Part shown: positions 8,438 through 15,221 of the stretch, in pieces
How the letters are laid out: every line of letters begins with the position of its first letter
Position numbering within the stretch: the stretch's first letter is position 1
Notes under the pieces: model-generated
Database searches by the model: none
Told to the model about the DNA's origin: nothing
Seen by the model: the letters and a program-made list of their open reading frames with translations, nothing else
Origin: SG-bin9 sp049323835
GTDB taxonomy: Bacteria > Pseudomonadota > Alphaproteobacteria > Rhizobiales > Xanthobacteraceae
Length of the DNA: 36,748 nt
Reading direction: 5' to 3'
Assembly (NCBI GenBank): GCA_049323835.1
Contig: JBMOOJ010000012.1
Span: forward strand, 1 to 36,748
Translations under genes and position numbers: made by a program

Positions 8438-8484
8438 ATGTCGCGAGAGCGTTTCAAGTTGATGGCAGGCGGATGCCAATTTTC

Positions 8485-8504
8485 CCTCCCCTTTCAAGGG
8501 GAGG
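8485..8504. repeat. Short G/C-rich palindrome (family D fragment)
   Basis: CCTCCCC and GGGGAGG form a 7-base stem around a TTTCAA loop, 48 bases after the aldolase gene. It matches the ends of the large repeat at 30617-30772. It lacks a T tract, so it is a weak terminator at best. Confidence 0.55.
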
Positions 8505-8654
8505 TTAAGTGCGGCGCATTCGGCCCCCATGAAGCTGAAGCGATCCATCGGACTCATTCTTTCGTCTTGCTCGCCTGAGCCTCTTGTTCCTTACTATGAC
8601 ACCCATCCGTCAATGGCGACGGGGCAGGAAGCGCGAAGCGCAAGGAGGCGGGCA

Positions 8655-9152
8655 ATGATCCTCGGTATGACAATTCAGGTCTTCATCCATGTCGTGGTCA
8701 GCCTGATCGCGATCGTTGCCGGATTTGTCGTGCTGGCCGGGTTGTTCAAGGCGCGGCCGCTCGAGGGCTGGACCGCCTGGTTTCTGATCCTGTCGGTTGC
8801 GACCAGTCTCACCGGCGTCGTGCTGCCGGCGACGCAGATCCTGCCGTCGCACATCACCGCGATCGTCGCGCTGGCCGTGCTGCTCGTTACCGTTCCGGCG
8901 AAGTACACGTTCGACATGCACGGCGGCTGGCGCAAGGTCTATGTCATCGGCGCGGTGATCTCGCTCTATCTCAACGTGTTCGTGCTGATCGTGCAGGCGT
9001 TCCTGAAAGTGCCGGCGCTGAAGGCGCTGGCGCCGACCGGCTCCGAAGCGCCGTTCGCGATCGTGCAGGGCCTCGTGCTGCTCGGCTTTATCATCAATGG
9101 CTATCTCGCCGTGAAGCGGTTTGCGCCGCGCGATGTACTGACGTCCGCATGA
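8655..9152 (+). CDS. Four-helix membrane protein coupled to a molybdopterin protein
   Basis: A 165-residue protein with about five hydrophobic stretches (residues 5-28, 38-60, 65-85, 95-118, 133-153). I recognise no domain. The few histidines (His12 near the first helix, one in PSHIT, one in DMHGGW) leave a heme role possible but unsupported. Start ATG 8655 is set by AAGGAGG at 8642-8648; the longer upstream frame has no site. Its stop overlaps the start of the next gene (ATGA at 9149-9152), so translation is coupled. That pairing suggests a membrane anchor or electron partner, in the manner of MsrQ for MsrP. Confidence 0.75.
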   Translation: MILGMTIQVFIHVVVSLIAIVAGFVVLAGLFKARPLEGWTAWFLILSVATSLTGVVLPATQILPSHITAIVALAVLLVTVPAKYTFDMHGGWRKVYVIGAVISLYLNVFVLIVQAFLKVPALKALAPTGSEAPFAIVQGLVLLGFIINGYLAVKRFAPRDVLTSA

Positions 9153-9826
9153 GCGGGCGCGACGATCGCAGCGGACCGCCCGCCGACTCGAAGCTGACGG
9201 TGGCCAAGCGGCGCTGGGCGGAGGCGCGCAAGTTCATCACCGGCCAGGTGACGCGGCCGGAAGACCAGCGGCTGCCGCCCGGCCAGCATCTGACGAAGGA
9301 CTGGCCGGTGCTCGATCTCGGCCAGACGCCGAACGTGCCGCTGCACCACTGGCGGCTCGACGTTACAGGCAGCGTCGAGCATCCGCTGAGCCTCGACTGG
9401 CAGCAGCTTCTGCAACTTCCGCAGAGCAGGGAGGTGACGGACATTCACTGCGTCACCACCTGGTCGCGCTACGACAACGAATGGCAGGGTGTGCTCACCC
9501 ACGATCTGCTCGACGCGGCGATGCCGAAGCCCGAGGCGACGCATGTGACGCTGTCGAGTTACGACGGCTACACGACGAACGTGCCGCTCGTCGATTTCGC
9601 CGCACCGAACGCGATGCTGGTGCACACCTGGCAGGGCAAGCCGCTGACGCGCGAGCATGGCGGGCCGCTGCGGCTCGTTATTCCGCATCTCTATTTCTGG
9701 AAGAGCGCGAAGTGGCTCCAGACAATCGAGTTCATGACCGCCGACAAGCCGGGCTTCTGGGAAGTGAACGGCTACCACATGCGCGGCGATCCCTGGGCCG
9801 AGCAGCGTTACTCGGACGATCCGTGA
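9149..9826 (+). CDS. Sulfite-oxidase-fold molybdopterin protein
   Basis: A 225-residue protein of the oxidoreductase molybdopterin-binding family. The Mo-ligand cysteine is Cys101 in DIHCVTTWSR. HHW (66-68), the THVTLSSYDGY strand, TREHGGPLRLVIPHLY and the YFWKSAKW segment are all family hallmarks. There is no Tat twin-arginine signal (the N-terminus is MSGRDDRSGPP), so unlike MsrP it should act in the cytoplasm, as in YuiH-type proteins. It overlaps the upstream membrane-protein gene by 4 bases and probably works with it. The substrate is unknown; small oxo-acceptors such as sulfoxides are family precedents. Confidence 0.9.
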   Translation: MSGRDDRSGPPADSKLTVAKRRWAEARKFITGQVTRPEDQRLPPGQHLTKDWPVLDLGQTPNVPLHHWRLDVTGSVEHPLSLDWQQLLQLPQSREVTDIHCVTTWSRYDNEWQGVLTHDLLDAAMPKPEATHVTLSSYDGYTTNVPLVDFAAPNAMLVHTWQGKPLTREHGGPLRLVIPHLYFWKSAKWLQTIEFMTADKPGFWEVNGYHMRGDPWAEQRYSDDP

Positions 9827-9831
9827 ATCTC

Positions 9832-9903
9832 CTCATTGCGAAGCATAGCCGTTCGAAGGACGGCGTTGCTTCGTCGCGCAAAGGCGCTCCTCGCAATGGC
9901 GGT
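9832..9903. repeat. Intergenic palindromic repeat, family B
   Basis: A 72-base element with outer ends CCTCATTGCGAAG and CTCCTCGCAATGG and an inner palindrome GCCGTTCGAAGGACGGC. It begins just after the molybdopterin gene and is followed at once by a family A element, so the gene's 3' end carries two adjacent hairpin units. Confidence 0.7.
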
Positions 9904-9933
9904 TGAAAGACGGCGCTGCCTCTCGCTCCGCTT

Positions 9934-10023
9934 CGTCATTGCCGAGCTTGACCCGGCAATCCATTTTTCATGGCAATGAAGCGTTCGGAAAGATGGATCA
10001 CCGGGTCAAGCCCGGTGATGACG
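9934..10023. repeat. Intergenic palindromic repeat, family A (copy A4)
   Basis: A 90-base unit, CGTCATTGCCGAGCTTGACC to GGTCAAGCCCGGTGATGACG, with long inverted ends and a central GATGGAT. It is close in sequence to the copies at 14017-14099 and 18548-18635. Confidence 0.85.
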
Positions 10024-10108
10024 ACCTGAGGGTGACGTGACGCTCGGATTGTCATCGAGAGCCGCAGCATCCTTGACTCGCCTGCGGACTGGTCTATCCT
10101 CCATTTTG

Positions 10109-10128
10109 GAATTCCGAATTCCGAATTC
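10109..10128 (+). promoter_or_regulatory. Tandem GAATTCC operator-like repeat before the GntR gene
   Basis: GAATTC occurs three times at exact 7-base spacing (10109-10114, 10116-10121, 10123-10128), making nested palindromes that end 8 bases before the GntR-family start codon. A regularly spaced palindrome right at its own gene suggests an autoregulatory operator. The ribosome site GAGG overlaps its 3' edge (10129-10132). No experimental support is visible. Confidence 0.5.
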
Positions 10129-10136
10129 GAGGCATC

Positions 10137-10808
10137 ATGATCCCGCTCGACACCAGTCCGAACCTGATCGATCAGGTTTATCAGCGGCTTATGCAGGGCA
10201 TCGTCGATCTCAGCCTGCCGCCGGGGCATCGCATCCGGCAGCACGAGCTCGCCGAACAGCTCGGCGTCTCGCGCCAGCCGGTCAGCCACGCGCTGCATCT
10301 CCTCCATCGTCAGGGGCTGGTCTCGGAAAGCGGCCGCAAGGGGTTCGAGGTGGCGCCGCTCGATCCGGTCCGCATCCGCCAGCTCTACGAAGTGCGCGGT
10401 GCGCTCGATGGCCTCGCGGCGCGGCTGGCGGCGGAGCGTTCGCGCTCCGATCCGAAGTCGCGGGCGGTGCTCGAAGCGGCGCTGCGCGACGGGCGCGCGA
10501 TCGCCGCCGACACGCCGCTGGCGGCGCTGATCGATCTCGACGTGCATTTTCATCAGGCGATCTACCGTCTCGCCGGCAGCCCGGCGATCGAGGAGACGGT
10601 GGCGTCGCAGTGGCCGCACATGCGCCGCTCGATGGCCAGCGTGCTCGAGGGCGACTATCGCGCGCGCGCGTGGATCGAGCATGCCGCGATCGCGAAACAC
10701 ATCCTGGCCGGTGAAGCCGTCGCCGCAGAAATGGCCGCACAGGCGCACGCGCTGACCGCCGGACGAACCACGGAAGAACGCCTGAAGGCGACCAGCCGCG
10801 CGGCGTAA
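10137..10808 (+). CDS. GntR-family transcriptional regulator (FCD/FadR-type)
   Basis: A 223-residue regulator. The N-terminal winged helix (about 8-75) has the GntR pattern VYQRLMQGIVDLSLPPGHRI followed by ELAEQLGVSRQPVSHAL and the wing GRKGFEVAP. The C-terminal all-helical FCD domain (about 80-210) has the metal-site elements DLDVHFHQAIYRLAGS (Asp128 and His132 region) and histidines near 182-187. Such proteins usually repress nearby catabolic genes and release on binding an organic acid. The likely targets here are itself, through the GAATTCC repeat, and the dioxygenase and oxidoreductase genes downstream. Confidence 0.92.
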   Translation: MIPLDTSPNLIDQVYQRLMQGIVDLSLPPGHRIRQHELAEQLGVSRQPVSHALHLLHRQGLVSESGRKGFEVAPLDPVRIRQLYEVRGALDGLAARLAAERSRSDPKSRAVLEAALRDGRAIAADTPLAALIDLDVHFHQAIYRLAGSPAIEETVASQWPHMRRSMASVLEGDYRARAWIEHAAIAKHILAGEAVAAEMAAQAHALTAGRTTEERLKATSRAA

Positions 10809-10809
10809 C

Positions 10810-10858
10810 GGGCATGATCCCGAAAAGTGGATACCGGTTTTCGGATCAGATCATGCCC
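10810..10858. repeat. Two-stem palindrome, family E
   Basis: GGGCATGATC (10810-10819) pairs with GATCATGCCC (10849-10858), and CCGAAAA (10820-10826) pairs with TTTTCGG (10837-10843). This is a sequence type often seen between genes in Bradyrhizobium-like genomes. It starts one base after the GntR stop codon and ends 40 bases before the dioxygenase start, so it could act as a processing or termination hairpin between them. Confidence 0.85.
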
Positions 10859-10898
10859 AATGAAAGACGCCACGCATAGTCAAAGGGAGAAAACGCAA

Positions 10899-11699
10899 AT
10901 GAAACTCACACCGGCGCAACTCGACCAGTTCCACAAGGAGGGCTGGCTGTTCCTGCCCGAGCTGTTCACGCAGGAGGAGGTCGCGGTCCTGCGGCGCGAG
11001 GCGGAAGAGATCTACAAGGAGCAGCGCGAGGAGGTGTGGCGCGAGAAGAGCGGCGCGCCGCGCACGGCCTTTGCCGCGCACAAGTACAACGAGGCGTTCC
11101 GCATCCTCGGCGCGCACCCGCGCATGATCGAACCGATCGAGCAGGTGTTCGGCGAAGGCGTCTACATGCACCAGTTCAAGATCAACGCGAAGTCGGCGTT
11201 CACCGGCGACGTGTGGCAGTGGCATCAGGACTACGGCACCTGGAAGCGCGACGACGGCATGCCGGAGCCGCGGGCGATGAACATCGCGATCTTCATCGAC
11301 GAGGTCATGCCCATCAACGGCCCGCTCATGCTGGTGCCGCGCAGCCAGACCGCCGGCGATCTCAAGGCGTCGCACGACACGTCGACCACGTCGTATCCGC
11401 TCTGGACGCTCGACGAGGCCACGGTGACGCGGCTCGTCAATGAGGGCGGCATCGTCGCGCCGACCGGCAAGCCCGGCGGCATGCTGATGTTCCACGGCAA
11501 CCTCGTGCATGGCTCGGCCGGCAACATCACGCCGTATCCGCGCAAGATCGTCTATCTGACGCTGAACGCATGCTCGAACTACATCCGCACCCCCACGCGG
11601 CCGGAGTTCATCGCGCATCGCGACTTCGCGCCGATCCAGACCGTGCCGGATGACGCGCTGGCGAAGCTCGCGCGGACTTACCCGCAGGCGGCGGAGTAA
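10899..11699 (+). CDS. Phytanoyl-CoA dioxygenase (PhyH) family protein
   Basis: A 266-residue Fe(II)/2-oxoglutarate-dependent oxygenase of the PhyH/EctD superfamily. The facial triad is visible: His109 and Asp111 in WHQDY, and His204 in NLVHGSAGNI. Arg215 in TPYPRK is the expected 2-oxoglutarate anchor. The N-terminus (QLDQFHKEGWLFLPELF) is typical. I chose the ATG at 10899 because AGGGAGA lies about 10 bases upstream and the conserved domain starts there; upstream codons lie in the family E repeat. It sits between a GntR regulator and an NAD-type oxidoreductase, suggesting hydroxylation of a small metabolite followed by oxidation. The substrate is unknown. Confidence 0.92.
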   Translation: MKLTPAQLDQFHKEGWLFLPELFTQEEVAVLRREAEEIYKEQREEVWREKSGAPRTAFAAHKYNEAFRILGAHPRMIEPIEQVFGEGVYMHQFKINAKSAFTGDVWQWHQDYGTWKRDDGMPEPRAMNIAIFIDEVMPINGPLMLVPRSQTAGDLKASHDTSTTSYPLWTLDEATVTRLVNEGGIVAPTGKPGGMLMFHGNLVHGSAGNITPYPRKIVYLTLNACSNYIRTPTRPEFIAHRDFAPIQTVPDDALAKLARTYPQAAE

Positions 11700-11737
11700 C
11701 TCACGTCCGTCATTCCGGGGCGCTGATCAATAACGTG

Positions 11738-11854
11738 CGTCATGCCCGGCCTTGTGCCGGGCATCCACGTCTTGTTACGAAGTAAGGCGTGGATGGCCGG
11801 GCATAGGCGAGCGAAAGCGACGCCGTTCTTCAAACGGCTATGCCCGGCCATGAC
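11738..11854. repeat. Intergenic palindromic repeat, family A (copy A5)
   Basis: A 117-base element from CGTCATGCCCGGCCTTGTGC to GGCTATGCCCGGCCATGACG. Its reverse complement aligns along its whole length with the copy at 4702-4828, with a few substitutions and small indels. It lies between the dioxygenase and oxidoreductase genes, 32 bases before the latter's start. Confidence 0.88.
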
Positions 11855-11886
11855 GAAGAATAAGAAACCACTCACTGGGATCGCCA

Positions 11887-13197
11887 ATGAACCTCTATCG
11901 TCTGCTGCAAGCCCGGCGCGAGGCCGGCAAGCCGGTGCGCGTTGCGCTGATCGGCGCCGGAAAATTCGGCTCGATGTTTCTCTCGCAGGTCCCGCATACG
12001 CCCGGCATGGACGTTCCGGTGATCGTCGATCTCTCGCCGGATCGCGCCAAGGATGCCTGCCGCGCCGTCGGCTGGGACGATGCGCTGATCGCCAAGACAA
12101 AATTCACCGACGATGGTTCGGCCGCGACCGGCAGCGCCATCGATTGCGTGGTCGAGGCGACCGGCAATCCGGCAGTCGGCATCAAGCATGCGCGGGCGGC
12201 GATCAAGGCCGGCAAGCACATCGTCATGGTCAATGTCGAAGCCGACGTGCTCGCGGGTCCGCTGCTTGCCGAGGAAGCGCGCCGCGCCGGCGTCGTCTAT
12301 TCGCTGGCCTATGGCGATCAGCCGGCGCTGACCGCCGAGATCGTCGACTGGGCACGCGCCACCGGCTTCAATGTCGTCGCGGCCGGCAAGGGCACCAAGT
12401 ACCTGCCGATCTATCACGATGTCACGCCGGAAGGCGTGTGGGCGCATTACGGCCTGACGCCGCAGGAGGCGAAAGCTGCGGGCATGAACCCGCAGATGTT
12501 CAATTCGTTTCTCGACGGCACCAAGTCATCGATCGAAATGGCGGCGATTGCGAATGCGACCGGTCTTGACGTTCCGTCGAATGGGTTGGCGTTTCCGCCG
12601 TGCGGCGTCGACGATCTGCCGCATGTGATGCGGCCGCGGCAGATGGGCGGCGTGCTGGAGAAATCCGGACTGGTCGAAGTCGTCTCGTCGCTCGAACGCG
12701 ACAGCCGCCCGGTGTTCCGCGATCTGCGCTGGGGTGTCTATGCGGTGCTGGAGGCGCCGAACGATTACGCGGCCGCGTGCTTCAAGCAGTACGGCCTGAA
12801 GACGGACTCATCGGGTCGGTACGCGGCGATGTACAAGCCGTATCACCTGATCGGCCTCGAGCTGAACATTTCAATTCTGTCCGCAGTGCTGCGCAACGAG
12901 GCAACCGGTCAGCCGTATGAGTTTCGCGGCGACGTTGCGGCGGTAGCGAAACGTCCGCTGCGTGTGGGCGAAATGCTCGACGGCGAGGGCGGCTTCACGG
13001 TGTGGGGCAGGCTGATGCCGGCGGCCGACAGTCTGCGCGAAGGCGCACTGCCGATCGGCCTTGCGCACAAACTCAGGCTGAAGAACGACGTTGCGCACGG
13101 CGATGTCGTGCGCTGGGCCGACGTCGAGTTCGACGACAAGGACGACGCGATCGCGACGCGGCGTCTGATGGAGAAGACGTTCGGCAGCGTGGCCTGA
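11887..13197 (+). CDS. Homoserine-dehydrogenase-like oxidoreductase with SAF domain
   Basis: A 436-residue NAD(P)-dependent enzyme. The N-terminal Rossmann domain has VALIGAGKFGSMF (19-31), a VEATGNP strand (95-101) and a homoserine-dehydrogenase-like core. The C-terminal part (about 350-425) looks like a SAF domain (VAKRPLRVGEMLDGEGG, the GLAHKLRLKNDVAHGDVVRW segment). Proteins of this layout are often misnamed flagellar FlgA-like and belong to sugar-acid or polyol catabolism gene sets. Context with a PhyH oxygenase and GntR regulator agrees with a catabolic role. A decayed copy of its last 75 or so bases lies at 13883-13959. Confidence 0.85.
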   Translation: MNLYRLLQARREAGKPVRVALIGAGKFGSMFLSQVPHTPGMDVPVIVDLSPDRAKDACRAVGWDDALIAKTKFTDDGSAATGSAIDCVVEATGNPAVGIKHARAAIKAGKHIVMVNVEADVLAGPLLAEEARRAGVVYSLAYGDQPALTAEIVDWARATGFNVVAAGKGTKYLPIYHDVTPEGVWAHYGLTPQEAKAAGMNPQMFNSFLDGTKSSIEMAAIANATGLDVPSNGLAFPPCGVDDLPHVMRPRQMGGVLEKSGLVEVVSSLERDSRPVFRDLRWGVYAVLEAPNDYAAACFKQYGLKTDSSGRYAAMYKPYHLIGLELNISILSAVLRNEATGQPYEFRGDVAAVAKRPLRVGEMLDGEGGFTVWGRLMPAADSLREGALPIGLAHKLRLKNDVAHGDVVRWADVEFDDKDDAIATRRLMEKTFGSVA

Positions 13198-13211
13198 TCT
13201 GATCTATCTAT

Positions 13212-13263
13212 CGTGATGCCCGGCCATAGCCGTTCTTGAGAACAGCTATGGCCGGCAATGACG
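13212..13263. repeat. Intergenic palindromic repeat, family A (internally deleted copy A6)
   Basis: A 52-base remnant, CGTGATGCCCGGCCATAGCC to GGCTATGGCCGGCAATGACG, that keeps both ends but lacks the middle of the long copies. It begins 14 bases after the oxidoreductase stop. Confidence 0.75.
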
Positions 13264-13401
13264 AGATAGAGTTTTCCAAGCTAGCCGCAACGATAGCCCG
13301 CCCTGCGCGCGATATGATGTCTCATTGCGTCCTGCGTAGTGTCACAACACAGTCTGGGGTGAAGTTCGCAACCATCATGACCTCGGCACTATAATTTTTC
13401 T

Positions 13402-13520
13402 CCCCATCGAGGAGCGGCCCGGAGGGGCGCGTCTCGAAGGATGAAGGTCCGTGTCTCATGTTGTTCTTTCATCCCTGGCCTCATGGTTCGAGACGCGCTT
13501 CGCGCTCCTCGCCATGAGGG
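13402..13520. repeat. Intergenic palindromic repeat, family C variant
   Basis: A 119-base imperfect palindrome with ends CCCATCGAGGAGCG and CGCTCCTCGCCATGAGGG and inner arms GCGTCTCGAAGGATGAA / TTCATCC...GAGACGCGC. It is related to 6184-6287. A loose half-copy (GCGCGCTCCTCACCATGAGGG) lies at 14145-14165. With 13212-13263 it fills most of the 336 bases between the oxidoreductase and higA. Confidence 0.75.
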
Positions 13521-13533
13521 TTGGACACCGCCT

Positions 13534-13845
13534 TCAGGCAACGGCCAGCGTCGGAATCTTTTTCAGCTCTTTTGCAAGAGCTGCTTCGGCCTGATGGAGA
13601 TCGAATGCCCGCTGCATGTTAATCCAGATGTCCGGTCCGTTCCCCAGCAGCTTGCCAAACCGCAGCGCCATGCCGGGCGTGATGGGCTGCTTCTCGGAAA
13701 GGATCTCGTGCAGGGTCTGCCGGGATACGCCGAGAAGCGTTGCGATCTCGCTCTTGGATTTGCCGAGCGAGGGGATCACGTCTTCACGCAAAAGTTCTCC
13801 GGGGTGCATCGGCTTCAAGCCTGCAAGTGCCTTGTTCTGCGCCAT
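13534..13845 (-). CDS. higA: HigA-type antitoxin (addiction-module antidote)
   Basis: A 103-residue XRE-family protein of the HigA/VapI group. The opening MHPGELLREDVIPSLGKSK (13-31), the helix-turn-helix SEIATLLGVSRQTLHEILSEKQPIT (about 32-56), and ALRFGKLLGNGPDIWINMQRAFDLHQAE are diagnostic. HigA normally binds and neutralises the mRNA-cleaving toxin HigB, whose gene lies directly upstream and overlaps. Here the upstream frame overlaps the ATG (TGATG), but only the last residues of a HigB remain (13845-13880). The antitoxin is therefore an orphan that may still act as a DNA-binding repressor. Confidence 0.92.
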   Translation of the reverse strand: MAQNKALAGLKPMHPGELLREDVIPSLGKSKSEIATLLGVSRQTLHEILSEKQPITPGMALRFGKLLGNGPDIWINMQRAFDLHQAEAALAKELKKIPTLAVA

Positions 13846-13880
13846 CAGTGATAATCCTCTATGTCGATATCGATTGCATC
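13845..13880 (-). pseudogene. higB toxin remnant (C-terminal stub)
   Basis: Reading toward higA, the frame overlapping its ATG ends DAIDIDIEDYH-stop. This matches the usual HigB C-terminus, which ends in a Glu/Val-Asp-Tyr-His strand. Upstream of 13881 the similarity stops, and a repeat begins at 14017, so a full HigB of about 92 residues cannot fit. The frame continues open as a 44-residue ORF from a GTG at 13979, but that part is antisense to the tail relic at 13883-13959 and is not toxin-like. Confidence 0.6.
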
Positions 13881-13882
13881 TA

Positions 13883-13959
13883 GCGCTAGTCGGATATCGA
13901 GTTCAACGGATGTGATCGCTACCCCGCCGTCTGAGAGAACGTTCGGCAGCGTCGCTTGA
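13883..13959 (+). pseudogene. Relic of the 3' end of the SAF-domain oxidoreductase gene
   Basis: By eye this stretch aligns with the last 88 bases of the intact gene (13110-13197): about 61 of 76 aligned positions match, with an 8-base and a 3-base deletion. Conserved pieces include the codons for VEF (here IEF), IAT and the C-terminus EKTFGSVA-stop (here ERTFGSVA-stop). The Trp codon of the intact gene corresponds to TAG and the 8-base deletion shifts the frame, so it is not functional. It abuts the higB stub. Confidence 0.6.
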
Positions 13960-14016
13960 GTCGCTCTGCTGACTTGCACGATCCGCTAGCTCGCAGTGAT
14001 TGCTGTACCAAGTCAT

Positions 14017-14099
14017 CGTCATGCCCGGCTTTGAGCCGGGCATCCATCTTTTTCTTCGGAAGGACAAGATGGATTGCCGGGTCAAGCCCGGCAATGACG
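14017..14099. repeat. Intergenic palindromic repeat, family A (copy A7)
   Basis: An 83-base unit, CGTCATGCCCGGCTTTGAGC to GTCAAGCCCGGCAATGACG, with a central pair CATCCATCTT / AAGATGG. It lies between the decayed higB region and the BTLCP peptidase gene. The remaining bases to 14191 hold only a half-copy of the family C end at 14145-14165. Confidence 0.85.
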
Positions 14100-14191
14100 A
14101 GTCAGAGTTTGCCTCGTTTCAGTCGCGTAGATAGCAGCAGCCTTGCGCGCTCCTCACCATGAGGGTTTGCGGCATGCGTTCAAGCACCACC

Positions 14192-14229
14192 AAAAAAGTG
14201 CGCCCAGCCTCTGGGGGAAGGCTGGGCGC
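14192..14229 (-). terminator. Rho-independent terminator of the BTLCP peptidase gene
   Basis: A perfect 11-base stem (GCGCCCAGCCT at 14200-14210 with AGGCTGGGCGC at 14219-14229), an 8-base loop, and six A on the plus strand (14192-14197), which read as a T tract on the minus strand. It lies about 75 bases beyond the peptidase stop codon. Confidence 0.9.
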
Positions 14230-14304
14230 GCGCAATCCGGTCTGGGACGGGGAGGGGTGGGGATGTGACCGGTTTGCGGGTTCGTGAATCCTCGTTTGTG
14301 TCGC

Positions 14305-14922
14305 TCAGCGTGCCGTGGCCGTCGCGACCGCCGGGCGGCCGTCGCCGAGCGCGACCCACGTGTTGGGATTGCTCTGGCTCTGCCGCTTGACGAAGCGATA
14401 GCCGGTCTCGGTCCAGGCGAGGACGTCCTCGGCCTGATTGTCGAGAATGAATTCACCCTTGTCCGACTTCACCGTCAGCACCGCATGACCTTCGCCCTTC
14501 TTGTCGCGGACCACCGTGATCAGCAGCGCCTCGCGCGGCCAGCCGGCGTCGATCAGAAGCTTGCGCTTCAGCAGCACGTAATCCTCGCAGTCGCCGTAGC
14601 CGTCGGTCGGATACGACCACTTTTCAATGACGCCCCAATGATCGATGTCGGTCATCGGCTTGATGGTCTCGTTGACCCAGCGATTGACGCGCACCAGATC
14701 TTTCCACGCCTTCTGCGTCATGACGATGTCGCGCGGCTGCGACGCCGTGCTCTTGCATTCGGCGGGATTGTCGTTGCAGAACTCGACCCAGCCGATCGGC
14801 GCACGCGACGTATCGCCGACGCTTGCGTAGATAATCCTGTCGTTGGCATGCGCGGGCGTTGCGAAAGCGAGCAACGCGGCAGCGACCGCCAAACCAATTC
14901 CCCTTCCACGTGACGTGAACAT
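14305..14922 (-). CDS. Transglutaminase-like cysteine peptidase (BTLCP family)
   Basis: A 205-residue secreted protein of the bacterial transglutaminase-like cysteine proteinase family. A signal peptide (residues 1-26, ending ATPAHA before NDR) directs it to the periplasm. The catalytic triad is visible: Cys112 in GDCEDYVLLKR, His146 in GHAVLTV and Asp161 in ILDNQ. The LapG relative of this family cleaves large adhesins under c-di-GMP control, but no LapD or adhesin is nearby, so the target here is open. A strong terminator follows, and the upstream region has an A/T-rich palindrome. Confidence 0.92.
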   Translation of the reverse strand: MFTSRGRGIGLAVAAALLAFATPAHANDRIIYASVGDTSRAPIGWVEFCNDNPAECKSTASQPRDIVMTQKAWKDLVRVNRWVNETIKPMTDIDHWGVIEKWSYPTDGYGDCEDYVLLKRKLLIDAGWPREALLITVVRDKKGEGHAVLTVKSDKGEFILDNQAEDVLAWTETGYRFVKRQSQSNPNTWVALGDGRPAVATATAR

Positions 14923-15034
14923 TGTGGCCCCCCGTTTTTTCTTGTTGGGACCACGTTCTCACAGAGGATTTTCGCCGCCGCTAAATCGCCACACTCAACT
15001 TGAGACGAATGAAAATCAAAACTGGCGCAAACTC

Positions 15035-15067
15035 GATTCAAAATTGAATCATCTGCAATCGATTCAA
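15035..15067. promoter_or_regulatory. GATTCAA inverted and direct repeat
   Basis: GATTCAA-AA-TTGAATC (15035-15050) is a perfect 7-base palindrome, followed by another GATTCAA at 15061-15067. It lies 110-145 bases upstream of the BTLCP start within the 299-base gap between that gene and the PilZ gene. It is A/T-rich in GC-rich surroundings and could be an operator. The rest of the gap shows nothing else I can name except the terminator at 15181. Confidence 0.35.
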
Positions 15068-15180
15068 ATTTTATGCATTAACGCGCGCAACGCTGATGCA
15101 GCGCTGTTTTTGGTTCCCCGGCAGGACCTTCTTAACGGAGAGGGCGGCGCGCGCTTGCGCTCATGATGCCGCCGCAAACG

Positions 15181-15203
15181 AAAACGGCCGCCCAGGGCGG
15201 CCG
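15181..15203 (-). terminator. Terminator of the PilZ gene
   Basis: CGGCCGCC (15185-15192) pairs with GGCGGCCG (15196-15203) around CAG. The four A at 15181-15184 give a short T run on the minus strand. It starts 19 bases beyond the PilZ stop. The T tract is short, so termination may be partial. Confidence 0.65.
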
Positions 15204-15221
15204 CTTTGAGGGGAGTTTTGT

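Noticed and set aside
6968..8557. 529-codon minus-strand frame opposite the SDR-like and aldolase genes
   Set aside because: No family motif, extreme Arg/His/Asp content, and both opposing plus-strand proteins have clear family signatures.
13903..14094. 63-codon minus-strand frame near higA
   Set aside because: Most of it is translated family A repeat and the antisense of the 3'-tail relic.
13212..14165. CRISPR-like array from clustered repeats
   Set aside because: The repeats are palindromic, of different families and lengths, with irregular spacing and no uniform direct repeat or spacer pattern.
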